Source: Tanytarsus gracilentus (lineage: Eukaryota; Arthropoda; Insecta; Diptera; Chironomidae). From it: DNA of 64,000 bases. The stretch lies in contig JAXRKN010000042.1 of NCBI GenBank assembly GCA_038502055.1, positions 4,448,001-4,512,000 on the forward strand. Direction: 5' to 3'. Position numbers and translations under genes: made by a program. Shown piece after piece: positions 1-11,516 of the stretch (positions are counted from its first letter, which is position 1; every line of letters begins with the position of its first letter). The notes beneath the pieces were generated by a model. The model searched no databases, was not told the origin of the DNA, and saw nothing but the letters and a program-made list of their open reading frames with translations.

Positions 1-821
1 ACTGCTTCAAATAAGGACTTCATAAATTAGTTGACATTTATAAATAAAGGAAATTGACGCATATGGGAGGTTTTTATAAGTTATAAGTTATAACAAACAA
101 GTCCATTTATGATAATTTTATGTTCTTTCTATTGGTCATTAAATGAAATTGTTTTGTTCAGTTCTCACTTTCGGTTCATGTCCTTATTACGAAGCAGCGA
201 AGAAGAAAGCTTTATAATAATGACTTGGAAATTTTGATCGTATATTCTTTTCCTCGTTGTATCTCTTACTCTTGCTTTCGCTTGTCGTTATAGACATGAT
301 GATAGCGAGTGAAAAGATAATTATAAATTTAAGTTGGCTCATGTTTCCTGATGTATCCTGGTAGTGAAATAATTTAGAGATATATCTGAGAATGCAGACA
401 GATAAAATAATAAAATTAATGTTCTTGGAATTTATCTCAGTAATTTAAAGAAGAACAATTTTGAGAAGTTAATTTTATGTTTCTTTTTTAATTCTCCATT
501 TCTACATCAAAACTTATATATTTTTTTAAATAAAAGTTTTCACTAAAAACTTTAGTACACCTTAACGATTTTTTGTTGTATATGTGGTTTCACTTTCACT
601 AGATTAAAACTTTTTATTTATTTGAAAATGATTTAGATTTTTTACCAAGATTTAGCAACAATGTGAGCTCATGCTTATTGAAAAATGATGATTTTCCCTC
701 CTTAACCACTCCATTTATATAGATCCACAGATCGTGGAAAATATAGAAGAAACGCAGGAAGGTAAAAAAATTCTACTCAATGAAGGTGGAAGCATTTCAA
801 ATGTGTTGTTCTCATGGAAAT

Positions 822-843
822 TTTCTCTCTCTCTCTCTCTCTC
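822..843. repeat. (TC)n microsatellite
   Basis: About ten uninterrupted TC units are visible. The complementary GA array at 22050-22090 is longer. Confidence 0.8.
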
Positions 844-1111
844 ATTTTTGCTCTTATGTACATTTTACCTCTCTCACTCTCGAAATTTTTCTGTGATGTT
901 ATAAACACTTCAACTTCAATAATAGAGATAACAATGCGATCGTAAGGATAATAAATTGATTTTTGGGAGCACATGATGGGGAAAACATAGAAGGTGCTAC
1001 TTTTTGGAAATACAAGGGTTGTAAAAATAAAAAAGTTTCTTGTTTAAAAAATTATTTTAAACAATTTTGTACCAAGAATTGAAAATACCATTTCTGTTTT
1101 TTAAATATTAG

Positions 1112-1184
1112 CAGAGATGAACAATTACTTAATTTGTAATGCAATGTAATTTTTAGTCGATTACAATTTAATTGCACATCTCTG
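1112..1184. mobile_element. 73-bp hAT-like MITE
   Basis: The ends form an inverted repeat: CAGAGATG at the left and CATCTCTG at the right, continuing imperfectly inward (CAATTA against TAATTG). Directly outside are AATATTAG and AATATTAA, matching at 7 of 8 positions, which fits the 8-bp target duplication of the hAT superfamily. It has no coding capacity. Family assignment is inferred from TIR sequence and duplication length only. Confidence 0.5.
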
Positions 1185-1846
1185 AATATTAAATAATATT
1201 TTTCAAATATATTTGCCTTCGACGCTTACTTTCACTTTTCAATCAAATCTTCCAAAAATTTATGAATAGAATATTCCTCACCCCGCAATCATATGTATGG
1301 GTTTTTTGACACCTTTCTTATTTTGGTTGCTAATCAGCAAAACACTTGAAAATATTAATAAATCATAAGTTTAGCTCCACTTCACTAAAACTCAATCAAT
1401 TGCAAATGAACGCACATTGGTTAATTCTAAAAATATGTTTTCAAATCAAACACAAAGTTTATATGACTAGATAATGGAGGAAATTTCAATACCGTTTGCT
1501 GAAAGTTTTGTTTGGAACTATTGTATTATTAATTTCACTTTCAAAAAAATAAACAATTTTTAGAATTAAGATGTGAAGAAATTTATTAAAACTTTTTTTC
1601 TCACAAATTACAGTTAACGACTCAGAGTAATTTTAATTGTTTTTAAGCACTCAAAATGAAATTCAAATCTAAAATTTCTCACAGAATAAGAAGAAAGAAA
1701 TAAAATTGTGCAACATGAAGAAGAGAAGACCCGTAGAGCATTATGAGATTCTAATACTTTCACTTTTTCATTTAAAATTTTAAAAATAATGAATAAGTTT
1801 TTAAGGTTTTACTTCCACCACAATGAGGGTGCGGAATTTTGCAGCC

Positions 1847-2617
1847 TTAAAAGAATCGAAGACCTATGAAAATTGCCATTATTATTGCAATGATACCACT
1901 GGTCAAGTTTGAAGCACCTGAACCTCGGCAAACAGCAGGCATTGGTTTAGGAAGTTGATTACAAACAGTGCCTTGAAAATCGGTGAGTACACTTTTTTGG
2001 ATATGGGCATCATATGACTGAGAATTAAATGTTTAAAAACTAAATTTATATGTTAATTTTTTTATTTTTTACCTCACGAACAGTGATTGTTGGAACTGAT
2101 CTCAACGGATTTTCCAATTTGTTAGTCTTCTCTCCCATGTCTTCCAACAGCTTTGAGCCTTCTGTGCTGTTTGCACATTGTTCAATAGATTCAAATTTTT
2201 TTACACCAACTGAAGTTGCACAATCACGAGCGAACAAAGCAAATGGCTGGTTTCCAAAGCTTCCGATGGTCATTAAGCAGTTGACAAAATCAACAATTAA
2301 AGTTTCACGTGTATGCTCATTTTGGAAGGAATCAACTTGAATGTGGCTGATAGCACAGGCGTGGATTTTATTTCCATAGCATTCATTTGGACCATGGTGG
2401 CATTCGAAGAGCACATCAGATCCTTGCGTTCTTGTCTAATGTAAATCTAAATTAGTTTCTTTTAAAAGTGGTTTAAAATTCTTACTGTCGATTTTCCGAA
2501 AGGGATGAAATGCAAATCAATATGATCCTTTAGAATTTTCATGCCCGGGTACAATTGCTTAGTGACAAAAGCTTGTGAGTCTGGGCAGAGCGATTCATAG
2601 TAGATGTAAACGGGTGT
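1847..2617 (-). CDS. GILT-like thiol reductase, 5' partial
   Basis: Gamma-interferon-inducible lysosomal thiol reductase family. These proteins reduce disulfides of substrates in lysosomes or outside the cell. Three exons join in frame: 2486-2617, 2073-2435 and 1847-2017. The first holds the thioredoxin-like active site as CPDS, following YYESL. The second holds the family signature in the form CHHGPNECYGNKIHAC, where CQHG is more usual. The last exon encodes a Cys-containing tail, then a Ser/Gly-rich stretch and a hydrophobic C-terminus ending IFIGLRFF, which looks like a GPI-anchor or membrane signal. The exon with the start codon and signal peptide was not found; it should lie above 2617 on the minus strand. 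The acceptor at 2618-2620 is clear. Function is known for the family; CxxS instead of CxxC makes redox activity uncertain. Confidence 0.8.
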
Positions 2618-3594
2618 CTAAAAAATAAAATGCTTTTTATTAAACTTATTGACATCACCAAAAAGAGCTCATTCAGTCTTAATTACAGTGGTGGGACACA
2701 CCTTTAAGGAAAATGTATTTTCAGTAGTTTGAACCAAATTGCTTGGGAAAAACTATTGATAACCAGTACTTTTCGGAAACCCTGAGAAATTTCACGTTTT
2801 TTTTAATCAAAATTTTTCTCCCTCTGGTGGGAAAAATTGAAACTAAACACATTTTCCCTCTTCCGCCATTTTAAAATTCTACAAGTTTTTACTAAAAACT
2901 TTTGTAACTTATTATATGTTATTGATGAAGCCAATAACTGACACTTTTATAAAAATTGGTATGTTTTCCAAACTATTTTTGAATTTTTATGTTTATTATT
3001 TACCGAGTTATGAACCCGTTGAAAATTTCCCTGTTTAAGCAAATTAACTCGGCTCCCAATTAATAAATTTTTCTAAAAGTTGTGGTAAGTGATTTTTTTT
3101 GTTTGTTTATATCTTTAACTAATCCAGCTTATATCAAAAATATATTTTTAGTTAGCAAAATTAACCAAAAATGTGTTTTTGAGTGACACCGTCCGCCATT
3201 TTTAATTAACTTTTTTTATATGGAAGTATTAATTTTTTTCATGAAATTGAACTTGTGCTAAGCTTTAGATTCCAACAATATATAACATGTTGGGTCAAAT
3301 ATGGCTCAAAACAAAGTTAGTTATATTTTTATTAAACACATACACTTCTACAGCGTTTTAACAATCCTGAGAGTATTATTTTGTTTACTGCATTTCATCT
3401 CACTATAATCGAGTGTGACACATCTAGCAAAGCAAAAAACACTTTAGAAAAAAAATGTATTGGGAAATACAGATTCAATGGGATTTTAATTATATTACAT
3501 TCATGATACAACATAGAAGGGGTTAGAGAGATAAATAATTGATGCTAAATTATGCAACATCATATAAAAAGTTTAGGAGAACAGTTAATATTAG

Positions 3595-3705
3595 CCTGCC
3601 TGGGACATACCCTAATGTTACCGTTAAAATTCAAAAATCCCCAAACAAACAAAATTTAAATCTCTTGAAATTTATGGAACCAACGGTTTTCATGTATCAC
3701 GCAGG
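3595..3705 (+). mobile_element. MITE family B, copy 1
   Basis: A 111-bp element starts CCTGCCTGGGACAT and ends ATGTATCACGCAGG, giving an imperfect inverted terminal repeat. Related copies lie at 15284-15415, 22738-22890 (inverted) and 25732-25875. They share internal blocks such as AATGTTACCGTTAAAATTC and AACGGTTTTCATGT. Confidence 0.6.
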
Positions 3706-5989
3706 TTAATAAGAAGTCAATTGTTTTTCAATAAATGTCACTTGATCTGCGGAAATTAAATTTCAAGATTTTATAAGCTTTTTCTGCCCTTTTCCATCAT
3801 TAATTCCAATGTTTTTTCATTTTTCCCAGGCATTTAGGTCGAGTTATTTGCATTTTTTGAACCGATTCGAGTCGATTGCGGTTTTTTGATTTTACCTTCT
3901 CTTAGTACTAGATATTTCGCACGGAAAAATATTAAATAAAATAATTTCAGTAAAAGTTTTGATACTTTTATACATTTTGTTATAACTCTCTTGAGAACGT
4001 AGATTAAGCAAAATTTCTTTCTTTCTTGACCATCATCACATTATGTAATGATAAGTGCTCATATATAAGTGGCCTATTTAACCATCGAAAACTTTTACGC
4101 GTCCTTAAGTTTGGAAATTATTTCACATAATTGTTTTTTCATCGTGACACATTAAGTGAAAAATTAAAAAGTGTTTTTAACACACCCGATTGATGAGAAC
4201 AAAAACTAACTAACGATAAAAGAAGTATTTTTTTTTGGAAAATTATTAGCACAAAAAATTAACACTACTTTGAAATTCATAAAAAAATTGATTATCACCT
4301 CAAATCATTTTTTAAAAGAGATCCATGATGCTATCGCATGTTCTTGAGTCATACTTAATGAACTTTTTCTTTCGATGAACGCATACAAATAAAAATTCAT
4401 AATACCATGCGCCCGGTTAATTAAAAAGAGACCTAATTTTTTTCTACACTCCTGCACATATGTGCACATATGGCATTTTAAAAAAAATTAGATGTACGCG
4501 AGAATTTTTTGTGATTGTCTTTTTTCATATTATATTCTGTTTATTCCATGACATGGTGTCTACGGTTGCTACTGATCTTTTTTAGGACTTAATTCAGGTT
4601 AGATAAAGGTGTGATACAAATGTAATTTACTTTTTATTTATTGATCAAACTATCTCATACGTAAATTTTAATTTGTTAGGGGAGTATACTATGGGTTTTT
4701 TAATTTACCTGAGAGAAATAAAATGTTTACTTCACTTTGATTGAAAAAAAAATGTACTATGATGATTTAAAACAGAAGATTAATGATATATTAGCCAAAT
4801 CTAACATGCTTGACTGAAAAATTTAGATTCATTATGTCCAGAAATGTAAAATAAAAATTCAGTAAAATCACGATTTTTTAAAATGCAAATTGCCAGTTCC
4901 CTGGACGGTCCTGGACGATTAAACTTATTGGAATCGGTTATCAAAATTATGTTTATCACACTGTTGACACTCAAAGTTAACGATTTTCAGGAAGCTACAA
5001 ATCAGCATGCTAAGCTTGATAAAAATTTCTGCTGAGGCAAGTCGATAGAGAATGTAAAAATAATTACAGGTAAATATTGAAATTAATTGAAATAAGTTAG
5101 TCCTCATCAGAGTGAAAGATTGGCATCATATTTTGCGGTTACCAGAGTCTCAATAACAAAATAGTTTTTCAAGTGAAGAAAGAGAGAAATGAAGAGAAAG
5201 ATATATAACAGGTTTCTGGAAAGAGCCAAAAAGCGCAAAGCAATACAAAATTTGTCAACAAAAATTTATTTCGGTAGCTCTTATTCATTTTTCTATTTTG
5301 CTTTAAGATAAAATTGTCTTGCAGAAATTAGGTATATTATTTTTTCAACTCTAATTAAATAAAATAAAAAATTAAGAAAAATTCGAATGCGGTGTTAAAC
5401 GTTGTTACATTGATATTTAATTTTAACATTTCATGAATCCGATACGGTAGAGTGAACTTGTTAGAACTGAGAAAAAATCTATAAATTACGCATAAACAAC
5501 CGCGCCTATACTAAAGTATCGTCACTGTCAACGTAGTAGTCGAAAATAATATGTTTTTGCGGTAAACATTATTTTAAAATTATTTTACCTTTTGAGCGCA
5601 AATGACGGTTAAGATTGTAAATAAAATTAACACTTTTGTAATCATCATTCAACTATTTTGTTTTTTATTGCTTCAACAGTTTTTCAAGTGTTCACCTCTT
5701 CGAAGTCAAACGCAAACTAACATAGAGCAAATGAGCGTGAGAGCGATTTCAAAATATTTTTTTTTATTTCGCATGTATAATATGAACGAAATGTAGAATG
5801 AAAGAAAACTTAAAGAAATAAAAAAGAGCTTTACAGTGCAGAGGCGTGTACTCATAACTTTTTTAAATTTGTATTTCTTTGAATAGTCTCAAATTTTTTC
5901 CGAGGCTGCATAAAATATACATATATATATATATATTGGATTGTTCCTTGCGTTTCATCGGTGCTTCTTTCTTTTTCTGCTTTAATAAT

Positions 5990-6450
5990 AGCTAAAATTC
6001 TCAAACAAAGTATTTGAAAGATAAACAACAAAGGAAGTTTTTCAAACACTTTTTAATTTTCTAAGTCACTTGACGAACTCGCTAATCGTCCCCAAAGTTT
6101 TAAAAAATATTTCGTACAGACTCCGGGTTGTATTCAAGAATTACGTTTTTTATTATGCCATTTTGTTCGTAGTTTAATGTTACGTAATACTTCATATTTA
6201 GTTTTAAACATTTGCTTGCAACATATTTAATAAAATTAAATTTTTTGAAAATGTGACTTTTTAAAGGGGCTCTGTAAAAAATAACGTCAATCTTAAACTA
6301 GCAAGTGAAAAAATTTAAAAATGATTTCCCCTCAAGGATAGAAGTCAAATCTTTAAAGTTTTAGAGATAATGAAATTTTTAACTTTAATGCGCGGCATAG
6401 AGAGTAAGATTTTTAAACTTTGCGAACGATTAGTGAATTAGAAGATCGAT
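5990..6450. repeat. Interspersed repeat shared with 47.5-47.9 kb
   Basis: Blocks around AAGTATTTGAAAGAT, TTTTCTAAGTCACTTGAC and AACTCGCTAATCGTCC recur at about 47470-47570. A second block (CTTTAAAGTTTTAGAGATAA) recurs there in inverted orientation. The copy at 47.5 kb is inside an intron of the amino acid transporter gene. No coding sequence was recognised, so the class is unknown. Confidence 0.5.
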
Positions 6451-6560
6451 AAGTATATTAGAAATATATAGTAAAACTTTCACAATTCAGAGAGGCAAAG
6501 AATTTTATTCATTTAATATCAATAAGGAATAAGGAAAAGCAAATTTTAATTGAAATTTTT

Positions 6561-7946
6561 TTAGGGTGTGTAGCTTTCCCACTTGCGGTGGTTGAGTTTG
6601 TTAAAATCCTCGCAATGCTCAGCAATATTTTTGAGATACGTAGAGAGCTTTAAAAGTTCCTTATCTGTGGCTCGATTGATATGACAATTGGAAAATGGTT
6701 TGATTCTTAAGCCTGATTTTGGATTCATGAGAAAGTTTCTACGAATATCATCGAACATGATTGTGTTCTTAGCGCTGTATTGGGGAAATTTTGACCAAAT
6801 AACTCCTAACGGCTTCACATCTACCACTCCGCGTTTAGGGCAGTGAACACTTATCATTGCGTTGTAATCGAGATAAAATAGAATCTTGTAGTTTTCGTGT
6901 CCCTGTACACCAAGGAGCTTCATCTTTTCCTTAATCCATTTAATCGACGTTGCTGACCAAATTACCTGAGGAGAGAAGAACAAAATCGTTTACATTTTAC
7001 GATACCACCATTTTAATACGATGCTCAATAGTTAGATTAGTGAAATTTATAATCTTTTTTTTTCAAAATCATTCACATTATATAATTTTCGCATAAATTT
7101 AGTTCTAATTTTTAAATATTGGTCACTTTCCCATATAAAATATGGTGGTTATTTAAAAATTGAAACAAAATTGATAAGGAAATTATACTTATTAACATGA
7201 TTGCGATATCGTTCTTTTCCCCTTAAAATTACCAAATCATAATGTAAATATGCTTCCGAAAGAAATTCATGGAGATATGGGCGCATGAGTTCTGCACCTG
7301 TTTCAGCAGATGATCTATGATCAAATAAGGTGTAATCGATATCGAGAACGAGCAATTTTTTGCCTTCTCGAGGTTGATTGAGCATTTCTATTTTGTACTG
7401 TTTGACACGTCGTCTAATCTTAGCCAAATAGACTTCCTTATTCTCAAACAACTCTGTATCAACTTGCTGCTGCTCTTCCTCAAAATCATTGACGACATCA
7501 TCCATTTCTGGTTTTGAATTTACGCTTGCAATATCTTCCTCACGACTTCCGACCATCATAAGTGCCTTCCCTTCTTTAATATCAAGATCCAGCAATTTTA
7601 GATCATCAGTCACTTTTAAATCTAAAAAATAAAGTCAATGATATTCGAGCGATTTAACATAGTTTTATATTAAGTGCATACCGCCCTTGGCTTTGAGATT
7701 TAGAATCTTTTGACGATCAGGTCGGACGGTTGTTTCTCGGAAAATTGCGTGCTTAATGATTTAAAATGTAAATAATGAATTGTAGGTATTATTTATAAAT
7801 TTATTTACTTTTAAAATCGCTACGTCGTCTTCGAAATCCAGATTTTGGAGATGATAAATAGCGTTGTTCCATTTCAACGATATTTTCAATATCTTTTCTT
7901 CCTCCTCTTCTTCAATTCGAGCCTTTTTGCACGTTTCTTCATCCAT
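6561..7946 (-). CDS. Ublcp1: Ubiquitin-like domain CTD phosphatase UBLCP1
   Basis: Predicted nuclear phosphatase of the HAD/FCP-SCP class; in animals UBLCP1 dephosphorylates the RNA polymerase II CTD and nuclear 26S proteasomes. Exons 7809-7946, 7682-7751, 7233-7621 and 6561-6965 join in frame to 333 residues (human protein 318). The N-terminal ~95 residues are a ubiquitin-like domain ending in the family segment LMMVGSREED. The catalytic DxDxT motif is DIDYT at residues about 163-167, in KKLLVLDIDYTLFDHRS. The C-terminal exon carries IWSAT, the downstream phosphatase block NTIMFDDIRRNFLMNP and the tail LLKLSTYLKNIAEHCEDF. The start is the first ATG of an acidic, Glu-rich leader. TEFM lies just upstream in the same orientation, about 720 bp away. 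Identity rests on near-continuous similarity to the known family. Confidence 0.95.
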
Positions 7947-8665
7947 AATTATTAAAAGTAAATTTTTAATTTTCTTGCCTGTTTTAAATTTCGTAAGTAA
8001 ATAAACAAATGTGCGGACATCAATGTAAACAACTTTTCGAAATATCCCCCAAGTTCGAATAAAATATTTAAAAAAAACTTTTAAAACTCTCCCTTCTCTT
8101 TAATTAGATATTCCGCACGGAAAAGTACTAAATAAAACAAGTTCAGTATAAATTTTATATTTTGATATTTTTAGTTTAACTTTAACAAATTAAAATAGCT
8201 ATCCATGAAAAATTCCTTTGAAAACGGTCTCAATTTACGAACTTCCCGAAACAGACTTACTCCCTTCCAACTCGAACGTACCCGAACATTTTATGTCACT
8301 ATCCGCCTTACTCTAACTAAATCACTACTTTTTACTACCCTAGAACTGCTTAAACTCATTTAATTTTAGAACCAATAACATTTCCGACTTCTCTTTTTAA
8401 AAGCACACTTCGTTCTCTTTTCATAAGCTGGCTGAAGTTTTAGTAAGAATTAATGCTCGATCTCAGCCACCGATCAAGTAAAGTTTTTGGCAGCAGCTCG
8501 GAATCCCATCTTTTGTACCCATCAGTTTTTCGATTAAAGCTCAGGGAAGGACAGAATGGACAAACGAGAAAATTCTTAGGAAACTGAAAACAAAAGATCC
8601 AGTCTCTTTTTTTATGCTCTACTTTCAAATTTACTAGAAAGTTTTATTTATTCAAGCACCACTCA
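7947..8665. other. Spacer between UBLCP1 and TEFM
   Basis: This is the UBLCP1 upstream region and TEFM 3' flank. It contains a repeat beginning TGTGCGGACATCAATG at about 8007 that recurs at 50737 and, inverted, near 41530. A second stretch resembles 3890-3985. No gene is seen. Confidence 0.5.
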
Positions 8666-9969
8666 TTAGGAGAACATTTTTTTTTCATTTATAAGGTCAA
8701 CACATTTTGTACATTTTTGTACGCAAAGTTTCATAAAAGATAAGCCAACTAGCATTGAATCGGCAAGATGTTCTTGCTCGGAAGCTGTCATGGATTTGAA
8801 ATAAGCCTGAAGTTTTTTTGGTACATCGATTGATTCGAAATTGGGTTTCTCCTGAACGTGCATTGCATTGTACGCGAAAATCAAATCCATAATTTGCTTG
8901 GCTTCAAATTGTCCATTGCCTGTTGAAAACTTGTAAAAACGTGATGACAAAAAAGTTTTGAGAAAGTACACATTGTCAAGGTACAGGTGGTCATCATGAA
9001 TATTATTTTTTTTCCTTGCTGATACTAGGGCACAAAGCATCGCATAGTACTGTGCTTTTTGAAGATTTATCACTTTAATTCGTTTGTTCTTTAATGCTTT
9101 ATTCGCAGTAAACGTAGGCATTGCCTCAATAACGTACGCATCGGCTTGTGGTACTTGATCGGTAAGTTGAACAAGCAATTGAGACATGCTTGGCAGATTG
9201 AGCTTCTCATTATCGAAATTTTCAACTTCATGGCAACGCCATTCTTCTACATAAAATCTTCCTGCAGCTGTCGTCGTGTCTTTTGGTAAGTAGTTTATTT
9301 TTGTCCAAGCAAGACAGTCCAAGTCTATGTGAAACGATACGATTGAATTGATCTTATTGCGAACAATCTCAAGTAATGTTGGTGACACAAATGATTGTCT
9401 TTTTAAATTTTTAGGCAGTTCTTGATCGCGCTTTTCAGCTAAAAATTATCAAACATGAAAAATACATTTTTTATTCCGTAATCTCCTACCTAATTTGATA
9501 TCTACGTTTTTAACAATGCTATCGCAGAACTTTTCCAATATGTTTATTCCGAATCCTTCTATCTCCAGTAGCTCTTCAATTGATTTAAAGTCACCAATTA
9601 TTTCCCTCCGCTTTACTATCCTTTTGCTTCGTCCCTGAGAAATGCTGAAATTTTTCATGTCAAGCATCGATCCCCGATTAATTGTTTTCAGAATTTTGTC
9701 ATTTTCATCAGGACTATAGTGATTTTCGAATCCAAAATCTTTCGCTAAATCGTTTGCTTCCTCTTGATTAGCGTAAAATTCACTGGATGATGAAAAATTG
9801 TGATAAAGCAAACGAGGAGTGTATCTAAAATTGAGAAATATACAATAAACTTTAATGTAAAATTGTAAAAATTGGAATAAAAATGTTAATTTAAAGTAAA
9901 AAGACATTAATTAGTTTTATTAATTAGTACTCACCTGATGCGAATGAAAGATCTGATGGAAGCCAACAT
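8666..9969 (-). CDS. TEFM: Mitochondrial transcription elongation factor TEFM
   Basis: TEFM binds the mitochondrial RNA polymerase POLRMT and raises its processivity. Exons 9935-9969, 9490-9824 and 8666-9438 join in frame to 380 residues. The N-terminus (MLASIRSFIRIRY) is rich in Arg and Ser with no acidic residues, typical of a mitochondrial presequence. Residues around 75-120 contain helix-hairpin-helix sequence (FKSIEELLEIEGFGINILEKF). The remainder is the RNase H-like fold of the family, starting near SIVSFHIDLDCLAWTKI, with AYVIEAMPTF and the closing HLADSMLVGLSFMKL. In known TEFM the fold is a pseudonuclease. The first exon is only 35 nt. The start codon is 151 bp from the divergent DPM3 start. 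Confidence 0.9.
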
Positions 9970-10120
9970 CCTGAGAGTTTTAATATATTTATTTTGCAGA
10001 TTATAAACAAACTTTTCTTAAATAGGCAGGGTTGAGAACGAAAATACATCGATGATTTCCCCCTTTTGTCTATACTTTGATTTCGTTTTTACGCAGACAA
10101 AATTTAAATTTTTTAAAGAA
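9970..10120. promoter_or_regulatory. Bidirectional promoter region TEFM/DPM3
   Basis: Only 151 bp separate the TEFM start codon (-) from the DPM3 start codon (+), so both 5' UTRs and core promoters must lie here. I see no clear TATA box. The role is inferred from spacing. Confidence 0.55.
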
Positions 10121-10482
10121 ATGACTAAATTTGGTGAATGGCTTTTTGGCCTTACTTTTTTCTTCTCCATCTACGGTTTACTTGTTACTGGACAGGTTAA
10201 ACATCCTTTAGTTCAAAAATTCTTGTTTGAAATAAAAATTTCACCTATTATTCTTGTATTTTTCCTCGCCGTAAGAATTTTAAATATTTGAACTTTTCAC
10301 GTATATTAATTTTATTTTCATCTATTTACAAGATTTATGCTATCGTGACAGTTCTTTATAGAACATTTACCTTCAATGAATGCAAGGAAGCAGAAAAGGA
10401 ACTGAGAATTCAAATTGATCAAGCTAGGAATGACCTAACATCGAAGGGATTTAAATTCCAAGAGAGCAAGAAAGACGACTGA
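10121..10482 (+). CDS. Dpm3: Dolichol-phosphate mannosyltransferase subunit 3
   Basis: Small ER membrane protein that tethers and stabilises the catalytic DPM1 subunit, which makes dolichol-phosphate mannose for N-glycans and GPI anchors. Exons 10121-10270 and 10333-10482 give 99 residues (human 92). The start at MTKFGEWLFG matches the family N-terminus MTKLAQWLWG. Two hydrophobic segments follow (about residues 9-22 and 40-60). The C-terminal coiled region with F-x-C-x-x-A-x-x-EL and the ending GFKF matches the DPM1-binding end of the family. An in-frame ATG upstream at 10052 was not chosen because the family begins at MTK. The gene converges on RNase H1 with a 70-bp gap. Confidence 0.92.
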
Positions 10483-10552
10483 ATTATTAAATATTAAATT
10501 ATATATACCTAATCTATCATCCCAAATAAATTTCTAAAAACTTTATTAAAAA
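10483..10552. terminator. Shared 3' end region, DPM3 and RNase H1
   Basis: Seventy bases lie between two convergent stop codons. AATAAA at 10525-10530 (+) and its complement TTTATT at 10542-10547 (-) are probable poly(A) signals for the two genes, so the transcripts are likely to overlap. Confidence 0.5.
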
Positions 10553-11516
10553 TCAACTTTTTGAAATATTTTTCATCTTTTGTTTTTGTGCACCTTCCTT
10601 CGCTAATTTATCTGCCATCTCATTACCAGCGTGGCCACGATGAGCTGCTATGTACGACCATTTTATTAAAGTATTTCCTGATTGTATAAGCTCATCAAGC
10701 TTTTTAAATTCGGTAACATTAACCACTGGCTTGCCGTTTGAAAGCATCCAATTTCTATTTTTCCATGATGACATCCATTTACAAACGGAATTGATTAAAA
10801 AATGTGAGTCAGTAAAAATGTTTAAACGTTTAACGCTATGCTTTTGTGCCTCTTGAATGGCTTTAATTGCTGCCTGAATTTCACCAACATTGTTAGTAGC
10901 ACGTCCGTTGACTGGTTCTGACGCGTTTAATGGATGATTTTCACCAAAGTAAACACCTAAACCAGCAACAGCATTCTTCTTTCCATTGTTTTCGCACGAT
11001 CCGTCTATGAGCAAGAAATTGATCATACAATGAGAAATAATAAGTTGCATGCATACCTGTATATACATGAACAAAGCCCTCAGAATCCTCATGAAATTGA
11101 TGTCCGTCATAAAATTTCAATGTGGTTTTTTCTGGTTTCAGCATACGAATTTTGCTAGGATTAAAATCCTCTTTCTTCTCACTTTTTTCAGTGGCTTTCT
11201 CTTCATCAAAATCACAGCTTAAAATATATTCAACCATTTCCTCCTCTTCGGTTAGATTTTGCTTCTTCTTTTTGCTTGCTGGCTGTTCTACTGGGCTCTT
11301 GGTTGTTGCAAAATTCCTCTTTCCGACAGTGGTTTTTGGTCCAGGCGAGGAATTTTTAATAAAATCTAATGCCTCATCGTTTGTCTTAAATTTCTTAAAA
11401 ACCGCACCGCTAAAGCCCCTAACTTGGTTCTCACACTCAGTCCAACTGCGGAAGATTCCAGTTTGTCTGCCTCTTGCTACAGCATAGAAAGACATCCTTA
11501 AAAAACTTTTTAACAT
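10553..11516 (-). CDS. RNASEH1: Ribonuclease H1
   Basis: Type 1 RNase H cleaves RNA in RNA-DNA hybrids in nucleus and mitochondria. Exons 11057-11516 and 10553-11004 give 303 residues. Residues about 8-58 are the hybrid-binding domain (FYAVARGRQTGIFRSWTEC through FKTNDEALDFI). A Lys/Glu-rich linker follows. The catalytic domain starts at about residue 150 and shows all the acidic ligands: Asp154 in DGSC, Glu in NNVGEIQAA, Asp in FTDSHF and Asp in GNEMADKLA, with the nearby catalytic His loop (AAHRGHAGNEMAD). Two in-frame ATGs occur: MLKSFLR then MSFYAV. The first could give a mitochondrial leader and the second a nuclear form, as known for the human enzyme; here that is inference. Confidence 0.95.

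Larger units (their letters stand above)
1..1846. other. Intergenic AT-rich DNA
   Basis: I see no gene here. Open frames are short and follow low-complexity sequence. The stretch holds a (TC)n microsatellite near 822-843 and a 73-bp TIR element at 1112-1184, both listed separately. The left end is cut by the window. Confidence 0.6.
2618..6560. other. Intergenic DNA with repeat relics
   Basis: Nearly 4 kb with no convincing coding sequence. It probably includes the missing first exon of the GILT-like gene. Recognisable contents are a CCTGCCTGGGACAT MITE at 3595-3705, a stretch near 3830-3985 resembling 8085-8200, an (AT)n run near 5922-5938, and the repeat at about 5990-6450 shared with 47470-47945. 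Confidence 0.5.

Noticed and set aside
4925..5107. Missing signal-peptide exon of the GILT-like gene
   Set aside because: The minus-strand frame has a hydrophobic stretch but lies over 2 kb away, with no clear donor in a fitting phase.
11122..11487. 121-residue ORF antisense to RNase H1
   Set aside because: It is the complement of the Glu/Lys linker of RNase H1 with no independent features.
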